Part shown: positions 8,743 to 17,826 of the stretch, one piece after another
Position numbering within the stretch: position 1 is the stretch's first letter
Layout of the letters: the number at the start of each line of letters is the position of its first letter
NCBI RefSeq assembly: GCF_902498845.1
Contig: NZ_CABVLM010000013.1
Span: forward strand, 89,057-153,056
Source: Pseudoalteromonas rhizosphaerae
GTDB lineage: Bacteria; Pseudomonadota; Gammaproteobacteria; Enterobacterales; Alteromonadaceae
Reading direction: 5' to 3'
DNA length: 64,000 nucleotides
Translations under genes and position numbers: made by a program
Notes under the pieces: generated by a model
The model's input: the letters and a program-made list of their open reading frames with translations, nothing else
Database searches by the model: none
Told to the model about the DNA's origin: nothing

Positions 8743-9774
8743 TCAGGGAGATGTGGGCTCTTTTACGGTAGTTGCTAAATCGATATTTGGGTCAGTAATA
8801 CGCGCAAAAATAAGCCCGAGCTTATCAAGTGGAAATCGGTTGCTGAGTTGTTGATAAGAACCTGGGATCAACTGCTGATCTTTTTGCTGTGCAACCACAA
8901 ATGAGAATACATAATAACCTTCAAGGCCCATTCTTAAATCACTCATAATGACTTGCTCATCTTGTTGATACACCCCATAAAGGCCTTTAGTAAATGCTTG
9001 CAGTAGCTTGATCTGCCTTGCATCATCAAGCTTTGCTAGTAGCGTATTTTCGCTAGGGTAAAATTGCACATCAACGTTGTCTGCGTCATCAAACACAGAG
9101 GCATAAATCTCATAATGCCCAAACTCGGTAACGGCCACAGCCCGCCACAACAAGGTATTAAATGGCGTTGGTGTACTTTCAAAGTGCTTAAATATGATAT
9201 TTTGGGTATTTAGTGCCTGATGAATTTTATCTTCGATATGCCATTTAGCCGCCAACCCCCAAGCTAAATAAAGCGAACTGACGATTAACGCAGCAGTATT
9301 TATACGCTGTGCGTAAGGCCGCATCCGCGCCAAGCAAAGCGCTATACAAGAGAGTAACAATGGCAAAGTATACGCAGGATCAATAATAAATATGCTCGAT
9401 ATACCAAAGGGGTAAGTCGTCAGTGGCCACAGCAATTGTGTTCCATAAACGGTAAAACTATCAAGCAATGAGTGAGTACTTAAAATTAAAAATAGAGCGA
9501 CAGACCAGCGCCTCAGCGTTACACCTTTGGCCCAGTTCATTTTAAGTAAAAGCCATGCAAACAAGGGGCTTACTAACAGCTGTATAAGCAAAGAATGACT
9601 AAAACTGCGGTGATAGACAAAGTTTTCGACATTACCACCAAAATTAATGAGCACATCTAAATCAGGTAACGTGCCAAACGCCGCCCCAACTAATAACGAC
9701 TTACGGCCCAGCTTATTACCTAATACTGTATAAGCAACTGCACTACCAAGCACAACCTGTGTGAGTGAATCCAA
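8743..9774 (-). CDS. YdjM-like membrane-bound metal-dependent hydrolase
   Basis: The protein has 343 residues. The N-terminal half (about 1-180) carries four or five membrane segments and the motifs MDSLTQVVLGSAVAY, GTLPDLDVL, HRSFSHSLL and STHSLLDSFTVYGTQLLWP, which are the metal-binding signature of the DUF457/YdjM family. The C-terminal half (about 180-343) is a soluble domain with mixed strands. The reaction is unknown; members are annotated as putative inner-membrane metal-dependent hydrolases. It is a single gene on the minus strand. The ATG at 9774 is followed directly by the family N-terminus, so the start is well supported. Confidence 0.85.
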   Translation of the reverse strand: MDSLTQVVLGSAVAYTVLGNKLGRKSLLVGAAFGTLPDLDVLINFGGNVENFVYHRSFSHSLLIQLLVSPLFAWLLLKMNWAKGVTLRRWSVALFLILSTHSLLDSFTVYGTQLLWPLTTYPFGISSIFIIDPAYTLPLLLSCIALCLARMRPYAQRINTAALIVSSLYLAWGLAAKWHIEDKIHQALNTQNIIFKHFESTPTPFNTLLWRAVAVTEFGHYEIYASVFDDADNVDVQFYPSENTLLAKLDDARQIKLLQAFTKGLYGVYQQDEQVIMSDLRMGLEGYYVFSFVVAQQKDQQLIPGSYQQLSNRFPLDKLGLIFARITDPNIDLATTVKEPTSP

Positions 9775-9926
9775 TGAAAGCCTCTTTTCAAAATCAATTA
9801 AAGCATAGACTTATATTGTACTGTTGTAGGTCTTGTGTCGATCTCAATGAGTGATTAGTTTTCTGGAGAAGCTATAAGTTATGTGGATCCGCAAAAGAAA
9901 AATCCACCCCAGCTTATCAGCTAGAT

Positions 9927-9977
9927 TTTTAAAACCGCCAATCCAATTACGATTGTATTTTAGTAAAGAGTCAAGCC
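9927..9977 (+). repeat. Dispersed intergenic repeat, copy A
   Basis: This stretch (TTTTAAAACCGCC, ATTACGATTGTATTT, AGTAAAGAGTCAAGCC) is a degenerate copy of the sequence at 13855-13912, in the same orientation 3.9 kb away. The two copies share ATTAC-ATTGTATTT and AGTAAAGAGTCA-GCC. They differ by a short insertion between these blocks. Confidence 0.5.
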
Positions 9978-10030
9978 TGACGTCATGAATTCGAAGATTG
10001 TCTATAATCCTATTTCTATAAAAATCAATA

Positions 10031-10062
10031 AAATAGGTAAAGCGACTGCGCTATACCTATTT
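10031..10062 (-). terminator. Terminator of the cellulase gene
   Basis: AAATAGGTA-a-AGCG-actg-CGCT-a-TACCTATTT is a long hairpin with one mismatch. On the minus strand it is followed by a T-rich tract (TTTTATTGATTTTT). It lies 20 bases downstream of the cellulase stop codon. Confidence 0.7.
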
Positions 10063-10081
10063 ATTTAAAAACAAGTATGAC

Positions 10082-11446
10082 TTAGCTGCAACTTTTAACA
10101 AATGTCCATGAACTATCACTACCAGGCAGGCTATTTGTATACCAGTTCGCCTTATAAACATTGCCCTGATACTGAATTTGGTCGCCAGCTTCGTTATGTG
10201 TGTAAGGGCCTGCAGGATAATGCTTTCTAACCCAATTTGGATACGTTTTTACCTCAGTACAACTTGTTCCTGTTGTAACAGCACAACCCGAGGAATCGAC
10301 ATCAGTACCTTCTGGTGTATTGGGGCATTGATCTTGTACGTCAATTGCGCCATCGCCATCTGAGTCTGTAGCCGCACACCCAATAGAATCTACGGGTGTA
10401 TTCGGCAGTGTGTTAGGGCATTGATCTTGTGAATCAATTACACCATCTTCATCTGAGTCAAGCGGTGCATTATTCATATCCCAATTTAGTAGAATATCTT
10501 TTATCTTCTGCTCCGATGCACTTAGTGAATCCCAGCTACCACCAGGAAGAAAGGTTGATGCACCTTCATCTTTGTCATTTAAGGCCCAATTAGCGTGGCT
10601 AATAGTATTTGATTTAAGAAAAGCCATCCACGCGTCAGTTTCGTTGCTATTTACACCACCATTACCATCAGCATTGACTGCGCCCCATTCAGTTGCAAAT
10701 AAAGCAATCCCATTATTTAAAGCCGTCTGCGCCTTATTTCTAAGTGACTCACCATGCGTACCTGCATAAAAATGTAAGGTATAAGCAATATTGTAGCGAT
10801 CTATCGGGTCTTGTGAGGCAATATCAACATCTTGTGACCAAGTAGGCGTACCAACAATAATTAAATTATCAGGATCTATAGCTCTGATCTTATCAATAAC
10901 GGTGTTGGCGTAAGGTTTTATATCGTTAGCCCACGATATCTGTAGTGGCTCGTTATAAATTTCATAAATAACGTTGTCGTAGTCGCCATATTTAGTGGCT
11001 GCTCGTTCAAAAAACCGGATCGCCATATCAGTGTCGGTATGCGCTTCGTGACTATGAAAATCAATAATGACATACATATCTTCTGCGATTGCTGCATCAA
11101 CAACTGTATCAAGACGAGTAATATTACCGTCCCAATCGTCATTCAAACTGCCTGAGGTATTTTGTCCGTGACCGATCGCAGCACGAATGATATTAGCGCC
11201 AAATTCCTGTTTCGCATTGGCAACCGTTTGCGCGGTATAAAACTTTTCGCCGCCCCAACCTGTATTACTCCAAAATAAGCTTGAACCAGCAAAGCTCTTT
11301 GCCTCATCACCAGCTAATATTTGATTACCACTGACGGTTAACTTTTCAACCGCTGCATAACTTGTAGTGGAACAAGCGAGCAATAATGCCAGTGAAAGGC
11401 GCTTGGCTTTATATAGTGTTTTTTTAGGTGTACTTCCAATCGTCAT
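10082..11446 (-). CDS. celG: Secreted GH5 endoglucanase with type 3 repeats and C-terminal CBM5
   Basis: This secreted cellulase cleaves internal beta-1,4 bonds of cellulose. Residues 1-31 are a signal peptide (cleavage at SYA-AVEK). Residues about 32-325 form the GH5 catalytic domain with acid/base Glu166 in YEIYNEP and nucleophile Glu253 in FATEWG. Two thrombospondin type 3-like calcium repeats follow (DSDEDGVIDSQDQCP and DSDGDGAIDVQDQCP), and then a carbohydrate-binding module of the CBM5/chitin-binding type (YPNW, YQGNVYKANWYT, W near the end) closed by two cysteines. The catalytic domain is nearly identical in pattern to Cel5G of P. haloplanktis. As I recall, Cel5G has a longer linker with three such loops; this protein (454 residues) has two. 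AAGGACG precedes the ATG. Confidence 0.94.
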   Translation of the reverse strand: MTIGSTPKKTLYKAKRLSLALLLACSTTSYAAVEKLTVSGNQILAGDEAKSFAGSSLFWSNTGWGGEKFYTAQTVANAKQEFGANIIRAAIGHGQNTSGSLNDDWDGNITRLDTVVDAAIAEDMYVIIDFHSHEAHTDTDMAIRFFERAATKYGDYDNVIYEIYNEPLQISWANDIKPYANTVIDKIRAIDPDNLIIVGTPTWSQDVDIASQDPIDRYNIAYTLHFYAGTHGESLRNKAQTALNNGIALFATEWGAVNADGNGGVNSNETDAWMAFLKSNTISHANWALNDKDEGASTFLPGGSWDSLSASEQKIKDILLNWDMNNAPLDSDEDGVIDSQDQCPNTLPNTPVDSIGCAATDSDGDGAIDVQDQCPNTPEGTDVDSSGCAVTTGTSCTEVKTYPNWVRKHYPAGPYTHNEAGDQIQYQGNVYKANWYTNSLPGSDSSWTFVKSCS

Positions 11447-11904
11447 AAAATCGTCCTTAAATTAGGTTACCCATCAGATGTAAACTGATATATCAATAAT
11501 GTCATTAGCAAAAAACTAACAACACAAAGGTAGTACACTGAAATTATAATACAATAATAAAGAATGATTTATTTTATAAAATAATACTAGCGTAAAAGTA
11601 ACTAAAAATGACCACTCATAGGCTGTCATCTGCAGGGGGGATACATTCAATAAAAAGCGTGAACGATATACACTTTAGTTGTCGCTAAATACCTTAACCG
11701 AAAGCGCTCCATTAATGTTTTAAATATCAATGAGTTGCTCTGTTTACAACATACTTGCCAATTTTCTCTGTATTGCTGTTCAAGGTCAGCGCATTCATAT
11801 CGTTAATTTGATACGCTTAACCTATAAAACAATAAATTTTATATAGCTTGGTACGCACTCAAAAAATCACTGCCTACCCTTTATAAAAAACTAACTCGCT
11901 AATT
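11447..11904. other. Intergenic region between celG and the DUF885 gene
   Basis: The region should hold the divergent promoters of celG and the peptidase-like gene. It is AT-rich. A LacI-type half palindrome CGAAAGCGCTCC lies at 11699-11710, about 250 bases before celG, but it is too imperfect to call an operator. No RNA or small gene is visible. Confidence 0.35.
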
Positions 11905-13638
11905 ATGAGAAACAACATGTATAAAACAAATCTCTTGGCTCTTTCTTTAACTATGGTGTCATTGCCAAGTCTGGCTGATGACAATACCGATTTAAAAAAT
12001 ATTATTGACCAACACTGGCAACATGCAAAAAGCGAAAAAGTATTTTTTCGCACCGACCCCGATGGATGGAAACCCAATGGAAAGCTGGCTCGCTGGAGTG
12101 AGCAAGCCATAAGTAAGCGCCAAACTTATAACGACCAAGTGCTGCACAAATTAGCTGCCATTAACCCAAAATCACTCAGTAAAGAACAACTGATGAATTA
12201 TCGGCTTTTTAAATACGAGCGCGAAACAGAGCAACAAAGTTACCAGTCACTTGATAAGTACTTTCCTATTAACTTTTTAAGCGGCTGGCATACATATTTT
12301 GCCGAGGCCCCTGCTAATATGGCGTTTTTAACTACCACCGATTACGACAATTTTTTGGTTAGTTTGAGCGACTACCCACGCTTTAACCAAGAAAACATCA
12401 ACCTCATGAAAGAAGGCATACAACAAGGCTACACACACTATTGCGAGAGCTTTAAAAATTATCATAAAAGCATCAGTAAACATATCGAAAAAGAGCCACA
12501 AAACATTGCCTTGTATGAACCGTTTACACGTATGCCCAACACCTTTAGCCAACAACAAAAAGCAGCCTATCAAGAAAAAGCGAAAGCCCTAATTAGCAAT
12601 AAAGTGGTTCCTGCTTATCAGCATTTTTATGATTTTTTTGTTAATGATTACATGCCAAATTGCAGAACAAATCCCGGTATTTCAAGCGTTAAAGACGGGC
12701 TTGAATACTACCAGTATGCAGTAAATTACTACACCACCACACAAGCTACACCAAAAGAAATTCATGAGCTTGGTCTACAAGAAGTGGCGCGTATTAAAGC
12801 TGAAATGCAGGCTATTATTGATTCACTAAACTTTAAGGGTTCGTATGCTGATTTTCTGCAGTTTCTAGCAACTGCTCCACAGTTTTATGCAAAAGACAAA
12901 CAAGATTTATTAGAAAAAGCCGCTTTCATTACACAAAAAATGTATGGCAAGTTGCCGACCTATTTTGGTCATTTACCACGTAATACGTTTGCTATTAAAG
13001 ACTCTGCCAGTCGCGGCGCTTTTTATATGCCACCAGCAGATAACCGCTCTGCTGGCACTTACTTTTTAGCTTCAACCCCTTCGTTGCAACCTTTATATAA
13101 TTTAGAAGCCTTGAGCCTACACGAAGCTATTCCAGGGCATCACTTACAAAATGCAATTGCAATGGAACTGGATGTGCCACCATTTCGGCGTACCTTAAGC
13201 CATTCAGCATTTGGTGAAGGTTGGGGTCTTTACGCAGAGCGTTTAGGTAAAGAAGCCGGCTTTTATCAAGATCCATACAGTGATTTTGGCAGATTAGGAT
13301 ATGAAATGTGGCGTGCAGTTAGGTTGGTTGTTGATACCGGCATTCATGCATTCGGCTGGAGTCGAGAGCGCGCAATTAACTACCTGAGCGAACATACTGC
13401 ATTGCCACAAAGTGCCGTAGAAGATCAAATAGATCGTTATATCTCTTGGCCCGCACAAGCGCTTTCTTACAAAATGGGCGAGCTAAAAATACGTGAACTA
13501 CGTGCAAAAGCTGAAAAAGAACTTGGCGCTGATTTTGACATTCGCAGCTTTCACGACACAGTTATAGGCCAAGGATCGCTGCCAATTGCAGTACTTGAAG
13601 AAGTAATAAATGACTGGATAACGCAACAGCAAAAATAA
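11905..13638 (+). CDS. DUF885 family exported peptidase-like protein
   Basis: The protein has 577 residues. An N-terminal signal peptide (LLALSLTMVSLPSLA, cleavage before DDN) sends it out of the cytoplasm. The C-terminal half contains the DUF885 metallopeptidase-like signature HEAIPGHH at residues 406-413, followed by HSAFGEGWGLYAERL (about 432-446), the arrangement of a zinc site with His, His and a distal Glu. The substrate is unknown; relatives are annotated as exported zinc-dependent peptidases or lipoproteins, and no lipobox is seen here. An internal ATG five codons later (MYKTNLL) is an equally good start. A hairpin at 13656 may end transcription. Confidence 0.85.
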   Translation: MRNNMYKTNLLALSLTMVSLPSLADDNTDLKNIIDQHWQHAKSEKVFFRTDPDGWKPNGKLARWSEQAISKRQTYNDQVLHKLAAINPKSLSKEQLMNYRLFKYERETEQQSYQSLDKYFPINFLSGWHTYFAEAPANMAFLTTTDYDNFLVSLSDYPRFNQENINLMKEGIQQGYTHYCESFKNYHKSISKHIEKEPQNIALYEPFTRMPNTFSQQQKAAYQEKAKALISNKVVPAYQHFYDFFVNDYMPNCRTNPGISSVKDGLEYYQYAVNYYTTTQATPKEIHELGLQEVARIKAEMQAIIDSLNFKGSYADFLQFLATAPQFYAKDKQDLLEKAAFITQKMYGKLPTYFGHLPRNTFAIKDSASRGAFYMPPADNRSAGTYFLASTPSLQPLYNLEALSLHEAIPGHHLQNAIAMELDVPPFRRTLSHSAFGEGWGLYAERLGKEAGFYQDPYSDFGRLGYEMWRAVRLVVDTGIHAFGWSRERAINYLSEHTALPQSAVEDQIDRYISWPAQALSYKMGELKIRELRAKAEKELGADFDIRSFHDTVIGQGSLPIAVLEEVINDWITQQQK

Positions 13639-13655
13639 CACCCATTACATTAAAT

Positions 13656-13701
13656 TAATAAGCTATTGCTGAGCTGATATTAGTTAAACAATAGCTTATT
13701 A
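13656..13701 (+). terminator. Hairpin after the DUF885 gene
   Basis: TAATAAGCTATTG (13656-13668) and CAATAGCTTATTA (13689-13701) make a perfect 13-base stem around a 20-base loop, 18 bases after the stop codon. There is no long T-run, so it may be an mRNA-end stabiliser instead of a classic terminator. Confidence 0.5.
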
Positions 13702-13854
13702 TAATCTGCAAGTGTGCTTGCTAGCTCCCCCATGCACAGTTCTAATTTATGCATCCATATAGTTGTATATGGGTTTAGTAAGTTATTGCTTTTATAAAGT
13801 TAATCAAAAACATAACACGGCCTGTATGTATGGTGTCTATTTATGGCATTACGG

Positions 13855-13912
13855 TTTAAAATCATCCACCCGATTACAATTGTATTTGCTTAATTCAGTA
13901 AAGAGTCAGCCC
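13855..13912 (+). repeat. Dispersed intergenic repeat, copy B
   Basis: This is the second copy of the repeat described at 9927-9977 (TTTAAAATC, ATTACAATTGTATTT, AGTAAAGAGTCAGCCC), in the same orientation. The two copies flank the cellulase and DUF885 genes. The rest of 13702-14024 shows no other feature. Confidence 0.5.
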
Positions 13913-14024
13913 AATTTTGCTATCACTGTTGCTGCATTTTAGGTGCTGCATGAGTCATGAAACGCCTTGCTTAACCTTCCTATTAAATGCCATCTTTAAT
14001 TGCAACCAAGGCCTCCGACGCATT

Positions 14025-14405
14025 ATGACAACGATTTTTTTAAGTAAATCACAACAAGTCGCTCTGCAACAAGCACTTATCAGTAGTAAGCTGCTAAATA
14101 GTGATACTGCAAATAGTGATAACCCACCATCTCTTGAGCAACAAGCGTATAGTCATATCGCCGTCACGCTTTACCGCTTTAATTTACAAAAAATAAAATG
14201 GCCCTCTTTTTTAAAAACAGCAATAACCACGGCAACCGACAAATGCCCATGGTTAGTCAACGAACTTGTCAGATGCCAACAAGACTTCCAAGCCCAACCT
14301 AATGACGCTGTAATGAGTGAACAAAGTGCATTTATTAATGGTATTTTTAGCGAAGAACTCGCTTATATTGACGACCTAATAGGTACGGAGGTGCAGGCTG
14401 AATAA
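14025..14405 (+). CDS. Hypothetical protein, 126 residues
   Basis: I do not recognise this family. The product from the ATG at 14025 (MTTIFLSKSQQVALQQALIS) is soluble and mostly helical, with a Trp- and Cys-containing middle (KCPWLVNELVRCQQDF) and an acidic C-terminus (GIFSEELAYIDDLIG). The frame stays open upstream. An ATG at 13950 preceded by TTAGGTG has the better ribosome site but adds 25 residues that do not look like a natural N-terminus. It precedes the DUF6892-like gene by about 130 bases and could be its partner. Confidence 0.55.
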   Translation: MTTIFLSKSQQVALQQALISSKLLNSDTANSDNPPSLEQQAYSHIAVTLYRFNLQKIKWPSFLKTAITTATDKCPWLVNELVRCQQDFQAQPNDAVMSEQSAFINGIFSEELAYIDDLIGTEVQAE

Positions 14406-14532
14406 AGTTTCTATATCAATACAGAAAAATACATATTTTAATTTCTATATTGCCACCTATTACCAAAATAACTAACAATTACTTTTACTCCCGAGATAAG
14501 TTATGATTATTTAATATCTAAACTATTTTTCT

Positions 14533-16152
14533 GTGAAATTAAAAACAGCCTTTTTATTTTTATTAATGAGTATCTATATGTCATTTTTTAAAACGTTTAT
14601 TCCTGACTTGGATGAACTGGATTTAAATACACAAAAATTAAACAAGTCATTAAAAGATAAGATAAACCGTCAATGGAAAGACGTCTTTGATCAAACAACG
14701 CTTTTACAACTTTATTCATCACTAATTAAAGAATTAAGATTATTTCGTGAAGGTCAAAGCCAACCTGCGAAATTATATTATTTTTTACAGCTATTTAGTT
14801 CATCAGATTATAAAGTTATTTTTGACAAAAAATCTCATCATGCTTTACTTACGCACACAGAGTTATTAGAGAGTGAAATAGAGCAGCTGTTACTTGAGAC
14901 CAACACTCAACTGATCCAAAACCCAACACCTGCAGAGGACGGTGATTTAAGGAAGATGGTGAGTGATTTAATTTCTTTATATTTTTGTCATCCTTCTTAT
15001 CACAGTGAAGGATATGACGACTTAAAGCGTATTGGTGGCAACTTAGCATTTAAGTTTTTACGCACTTATCCTTACCAAGATACCAGTAACCTTCTAATCA
15101 GTTTATTACCATCAGCTTCAGACCCATTAGAGCAATATACACAATTAATTAATGACATTGTATGTAGCGAACAAAACGATGAAAATCGTGATTTACTACT
15201 CTATATTTTAGTTAGCGAAATGATTGGTTTTTATACCGAAAAAAGCGACTTGTTATACAAAAAATCAAAAGAGGTCTTAAAGATACTTTCAACTCATATT
15301 CCACATTGGAGTGAGGAGCAGCTTGATTACTTTATAACTCAAGGCATATTAAATGGCTATGGTATTTATCCAACTCCAAAAACTAAGATTGCCGAAATAA
15401 AGGGTTATATAAAAAAATTAAATGAAGGTAACTACAATGCTCAGGTTATCAAAAAACGAGTTAAAGAATATAACCAAGAAATAGCAAATATTGAAAATGA
15501 CCCTATTGCCTTTATAAATGCGGGCTATAACAAGGCTGCTAAAATTTTAATGGTAAAAAATAATACCATTACATTTTTAGAGAATCTTTCAAAACTTACT
15601 CCAGACAGTAAAACAAAAGTACATCTTGATCAACTTATCGCACAGACTTTAGCCCTTAAACCCCCCCCCAAAGTATTTCCTATTAATAAAACGCCTAAGA
15701 TCAAATTCAGCGACCTGCATTTTAAGTTACTTGTTATCGAAGAGCTGATGTATAACAAAAATTTATTAACCCCTAAGTTTGACCTTACCCAGTTTATAGC
15801 CCAATACCACCTGCGAGAAATTGATAAAGAGCAAGAAGGGTATGAAGTTATACCAGAGGCACTGGCTTATTTTAAAGGGCTTGATATCTCTGAGGAATTG
15901 TTAGCGAAAGTCACTTCGTTGACACAAGATTGCGGTGTCGATGGCGGCGCAGATGTTTATGCTCAGATATGGCCATTTTGGGATCCAGGCTGTGGAGATG
16001 AGGTGTTAAAGGTAAGCAATAAAGCAGCAAAAGACTTGCCACTGCTGCCTAACTTACAACAAGTCATCGGTTTAGAGCACAGTAATCCATCAAAAAAATT
16101 AATTAGCAGTTTTAAAGAACGCCAGATCCAATTAACTGAACAGGATGTTTAA
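14533..16152 (+). CDS. Large protein with C-terminal DUF6892-like domain
   Basis: The protein has 539 residues. The N-terminal 400 or so are predicted helical, with no recognised motif apart from a Lys-rich coiled stretch around residues 295-320. Residues about 395-525 match the pattern I know as DUF6892: FKLLVIEELMYNKNLLTPKF, EGYEVIPEALAYFKGLDI, LTQDCGVDGGADVYAQIWPF, then LPLLPNLQQV. The start is GTG at 14533, with in-frame ATG at 14566 and 14578 (MSFFKTFIPDLDEL). The last is attractive because the codons before it resemble a spurious hydrophobic leader. A strong terminator follows at 16212. Such domains are found near immunity-type genes, but no function is established. Confidence 0.6.
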   Translation: MKLKTAFLFLLMSIYMSFFKTFIPDLDELDLNTQKLNKSLKDKINRQWKDVFDQTTLLQLYSSLIKELRLFREGQSQPAKLYYFLQLFSSSDYKVIFDKKSHHALLTHTELLESEIEQLLLETNTQLIQNPTPAEDGDLRKMVSDLISLYFCHPSYHSEGYDDLKRIGGNLAFKFLRTYPYQDTSNLLISLLPSASDPLEQYTQLINDIVCSEQNDENRDLLLYILVSEMIGFYTEKSDLLYKKSKEVLKILSTHIPHWSEEQLDYFITQGILNGYGIYPTPKTKIAEIKGYIKKLNEGNYNAQVIKKRVKEYNQEIANIENDPIAFINAGYNKAAKILMVKNNTITFLENLSKLTPDSKTKVHLDQLIAQTLALKPPPKVFPINKTPKIKFSDLHFKLLVIEELMYNKNLLTPKFDLTQFIAQYHLREIDKEQEGYEVIPEALAYFKGLDISEELLAKVTSLTQDCGVDGGADVYAQIWPFWDPGCGDEVLKVSNKAAKDLPLLPNLQQVIGLEHSNPSKKLISSFKERQIQLTEQDV

Positions 16153-16200
16153 CTATTAATAATGCTATTGATCACAGTAAATCGATAATTATATTTTTAG

Positions 16201-16677
16201 ACATCAAATACAAAAGGCTTAGAAGTCATTCTAAGCCTTTTAATTATAGATTTATTTTACCTAACCCCAGATTTACCACCGGAACATCCTGATGACTACA
16301 AAACCCTAGACGGTAATGATAACTGTATTCGTGATGATTATGAGCGCTATGTATATGAAAAATTTGATTCACCTCAGCTCATCACCTTTAGTTTAGGCGC
16401 AGCTTCAACATTACAACTCGTTATTGATATTGAACAAGGGCGTATACCAAGCTTAGATATTGAGACCGGTAAGCAAATTATTTTAGATATGATTAACATC
16501 AGTTACTGTGTTCGATATTTACAAAATTCACACCTAATTTTAGAGAACCTTAAATTTTATACAATAGAAAAAGCTTACGCAAACCGAAAAAGCCAAAATA
16601 AAATTAGTGACTATATTGCTTGGGATGACGGTTTTCATCGCAGTGCTGATAGAGACTGTAACATCTTTAAGGAGTAA
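16201..16677 (+). pseudogene. N-terminally truncated reading frame after the DUF6892-like gene
   Basis: An open frame of about 158 codons runs from the stop at 16200 to the TAA at 16675-16677, in the same frame as the gene upstream. Its residues look like real protein (LTPDLPPEHPDDYKTLDGND, then DDYERYVYEKF, LVIDIEQGRIPSLDIETG, ISDYIAWDDGFHRSADRD). There is no start codon and no ribosome site before the internal ATG at 16489, and a terminator hairpin lies inside its first 15 codons. It is best read as the C-terminal remnant of a second gene left by a deletion. I cannot name its family. Confidence 0.5.
16212..16241 (+). terminator. Rho-independent terminator
   Basis: AAAAGGCTTAGAA-gtca-TTCTAAGCCTTTT is a perfect 13-base stem with a 4-base loop and a T-run, 59 bases after the DUF6892-like gene. 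It interrupts the orphan frame that follows. Confidence 0.85.
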
Positions 16678-16680
16678 GAA

Positions 16681-16715
16681 ATTCATAGGGTCAGGCTAAA
16701 GCTGACCCTATGAAT
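16681..16715. repeat. 14-base perfect inverted repeat
   Basis: ATTCATAGGGTCAG (16681-16694) and CTGACCCTATGAAT (16702-16715) flank a 7-base centre. It sits between the orphan frame and the convergent DUF4785 gene. It could be a bidirectional terminator without a T-run or a repeat element. Confidence 0.6.
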
Positions 16716-16730
16716 TATCACTATAAAATC

Positions 16731-17816
16731 TTATTGGGTTGAGGCAAACTTTAACATTCTTGTTTGATCTGTTAATTCAATATTAATGAGCTCAAATGGG
16801 GCTTTAGCTGTTTTAGCGACAGAAAACGGCATCATGAAGTTACTATAGTTATCTATCTGCTTAGCAACTTCTACCGTAGCCAATTTTACCCGTTCTCCTT
16901 TACTCCCCTTTCCGGTCAGTGTCGCGCGAATAGCGAAGCGTCCAGCGTCGGTCACTTGCACCGGAACCTGTGCTTGATACTGGCTGTTCCCTAAATATGC
17001 AATTTTGGCAGTATCCATAGTAATGGTTTGCGCACTGTGTACAAAAGGCATTTTTATAGAGCGCTTTACAATTTGCCCATTTATTTTCGTTTTAACATTT
17101 GCCTCGAGTTCATAATACCCTTTCGCTGCACCAATGGTTTCAAGCGGATAAGCAAATACCGCCTCGCCGTTTTCATAACCTACAGCAAGTTGCTCGCCAT
17201 CAGGAGCAAATAACGTTAGTTGCACATCGTTATCTTTAAAGCGCTTTTGCCCCATACTAAGCTGCATGGCCAAACGTTGTTGGTGCTGTTTTAATTTAAA
17301 CTGGCTTTTGGCATGTAGCGCATTGCGCGAGCCTTTTTCAATAACGTGCACTAAATAGGTGTCATTGTCATTGAGGGCCTGGCTTGTTTTTAACATAGCC
17401 TTGCCGTTGACTTGGCCTAACTTAAGCCCAATGCTACCATCACTAAATCCAGCATTTTGCATTTGCTCACGTGCCACTATCGCTTGGATTGGCAACTGCC
17501 GCGAATTCGCATCGCGCACCGATAACTCATCTAATTGTAAATCATGAGGCTTAAACACTTCACCGCTATCAAAGCGCGCTTTCGGCGCGATACGAATAAA
17601 GTTATCAGCTTGATTAACAAATACTGGCACGCCGCGTTTTAACTCTTTTCCTGAAACATGCTGCCAATACTCAACGCTGTCTTTTTCAAGTGTTTGTAGT
17701 TGCGAAACAGGCGCAGACTGCACTTGTGGAAATTGGTATACCGTTTGCTCATTCGCATTCGCCGCTGTGCTTACAAGCATCATAGCAACACATAGTTTGG
17801 TTAACTTTTTGATCAT
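16731..17816 (-). CDS. DUF4785 family exported protein
   Basis: The product is 361 residues from the ATG at 17816, which is preceded by AGGAGCCAGAC. The frame continues 15 codons upstream but that part overlaps the previous gene. MIKKLTKLCVAMMLVSTAANA is a signal peptide. The mature part is rich in beta strands with immunoglobulin-like spacing, consistent with the DUF4785 layout, and has no catalytic motif I can see. It lies immediately downstream of the exported lipase-like gene (10 bases between the lipase stop and this start). By analogy with other exported lipase/foldase pairs it may help secretion, folding or activity of that hydrolase. That link is inferred. Confidence 0.78.
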   Translation of the reverse strand: MIKKLTKLCVAMMLVSTAANANEQTVYQFPQVQSAPVSQLQTLEKDSVEYWQHVSGKELKRGVPVFVNQADNFIRIAPKARFDSGEVFKPHDLQLDELSVRDANSRQLPIQAIVAREQMQNAGFSDGSIGLKLGQVNGKAMLKTSQALNDNDTYLVHVIEKGSRNALHAKSQFKLKQHQQRLAMQLSMGQKRFKDNDVQLTLFAPDGEQLAVGYENGEAVFAYPLETIGAAKGYYELEANVKTKINGQIVKRSIKMPFVHSAQTITMDTAKIAYLGNSQYQAQVPVQVTDAGRFAIRATLTGKGSKGERVKLATVEVAKQIDNYSNFMMPFSVAKTAKAPFELINIELTDQTRMLKFASTQ

Positions 17817-17826
17817 TGTCTGGCTC

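Noticed and set aside
11699..11710. CGAAAGCGCTCC as a LacI-type operator for celG
   Set aside because: Only half of the palindrome is good and it lies about 250 bases from the gene, so it is not stronger than chance.
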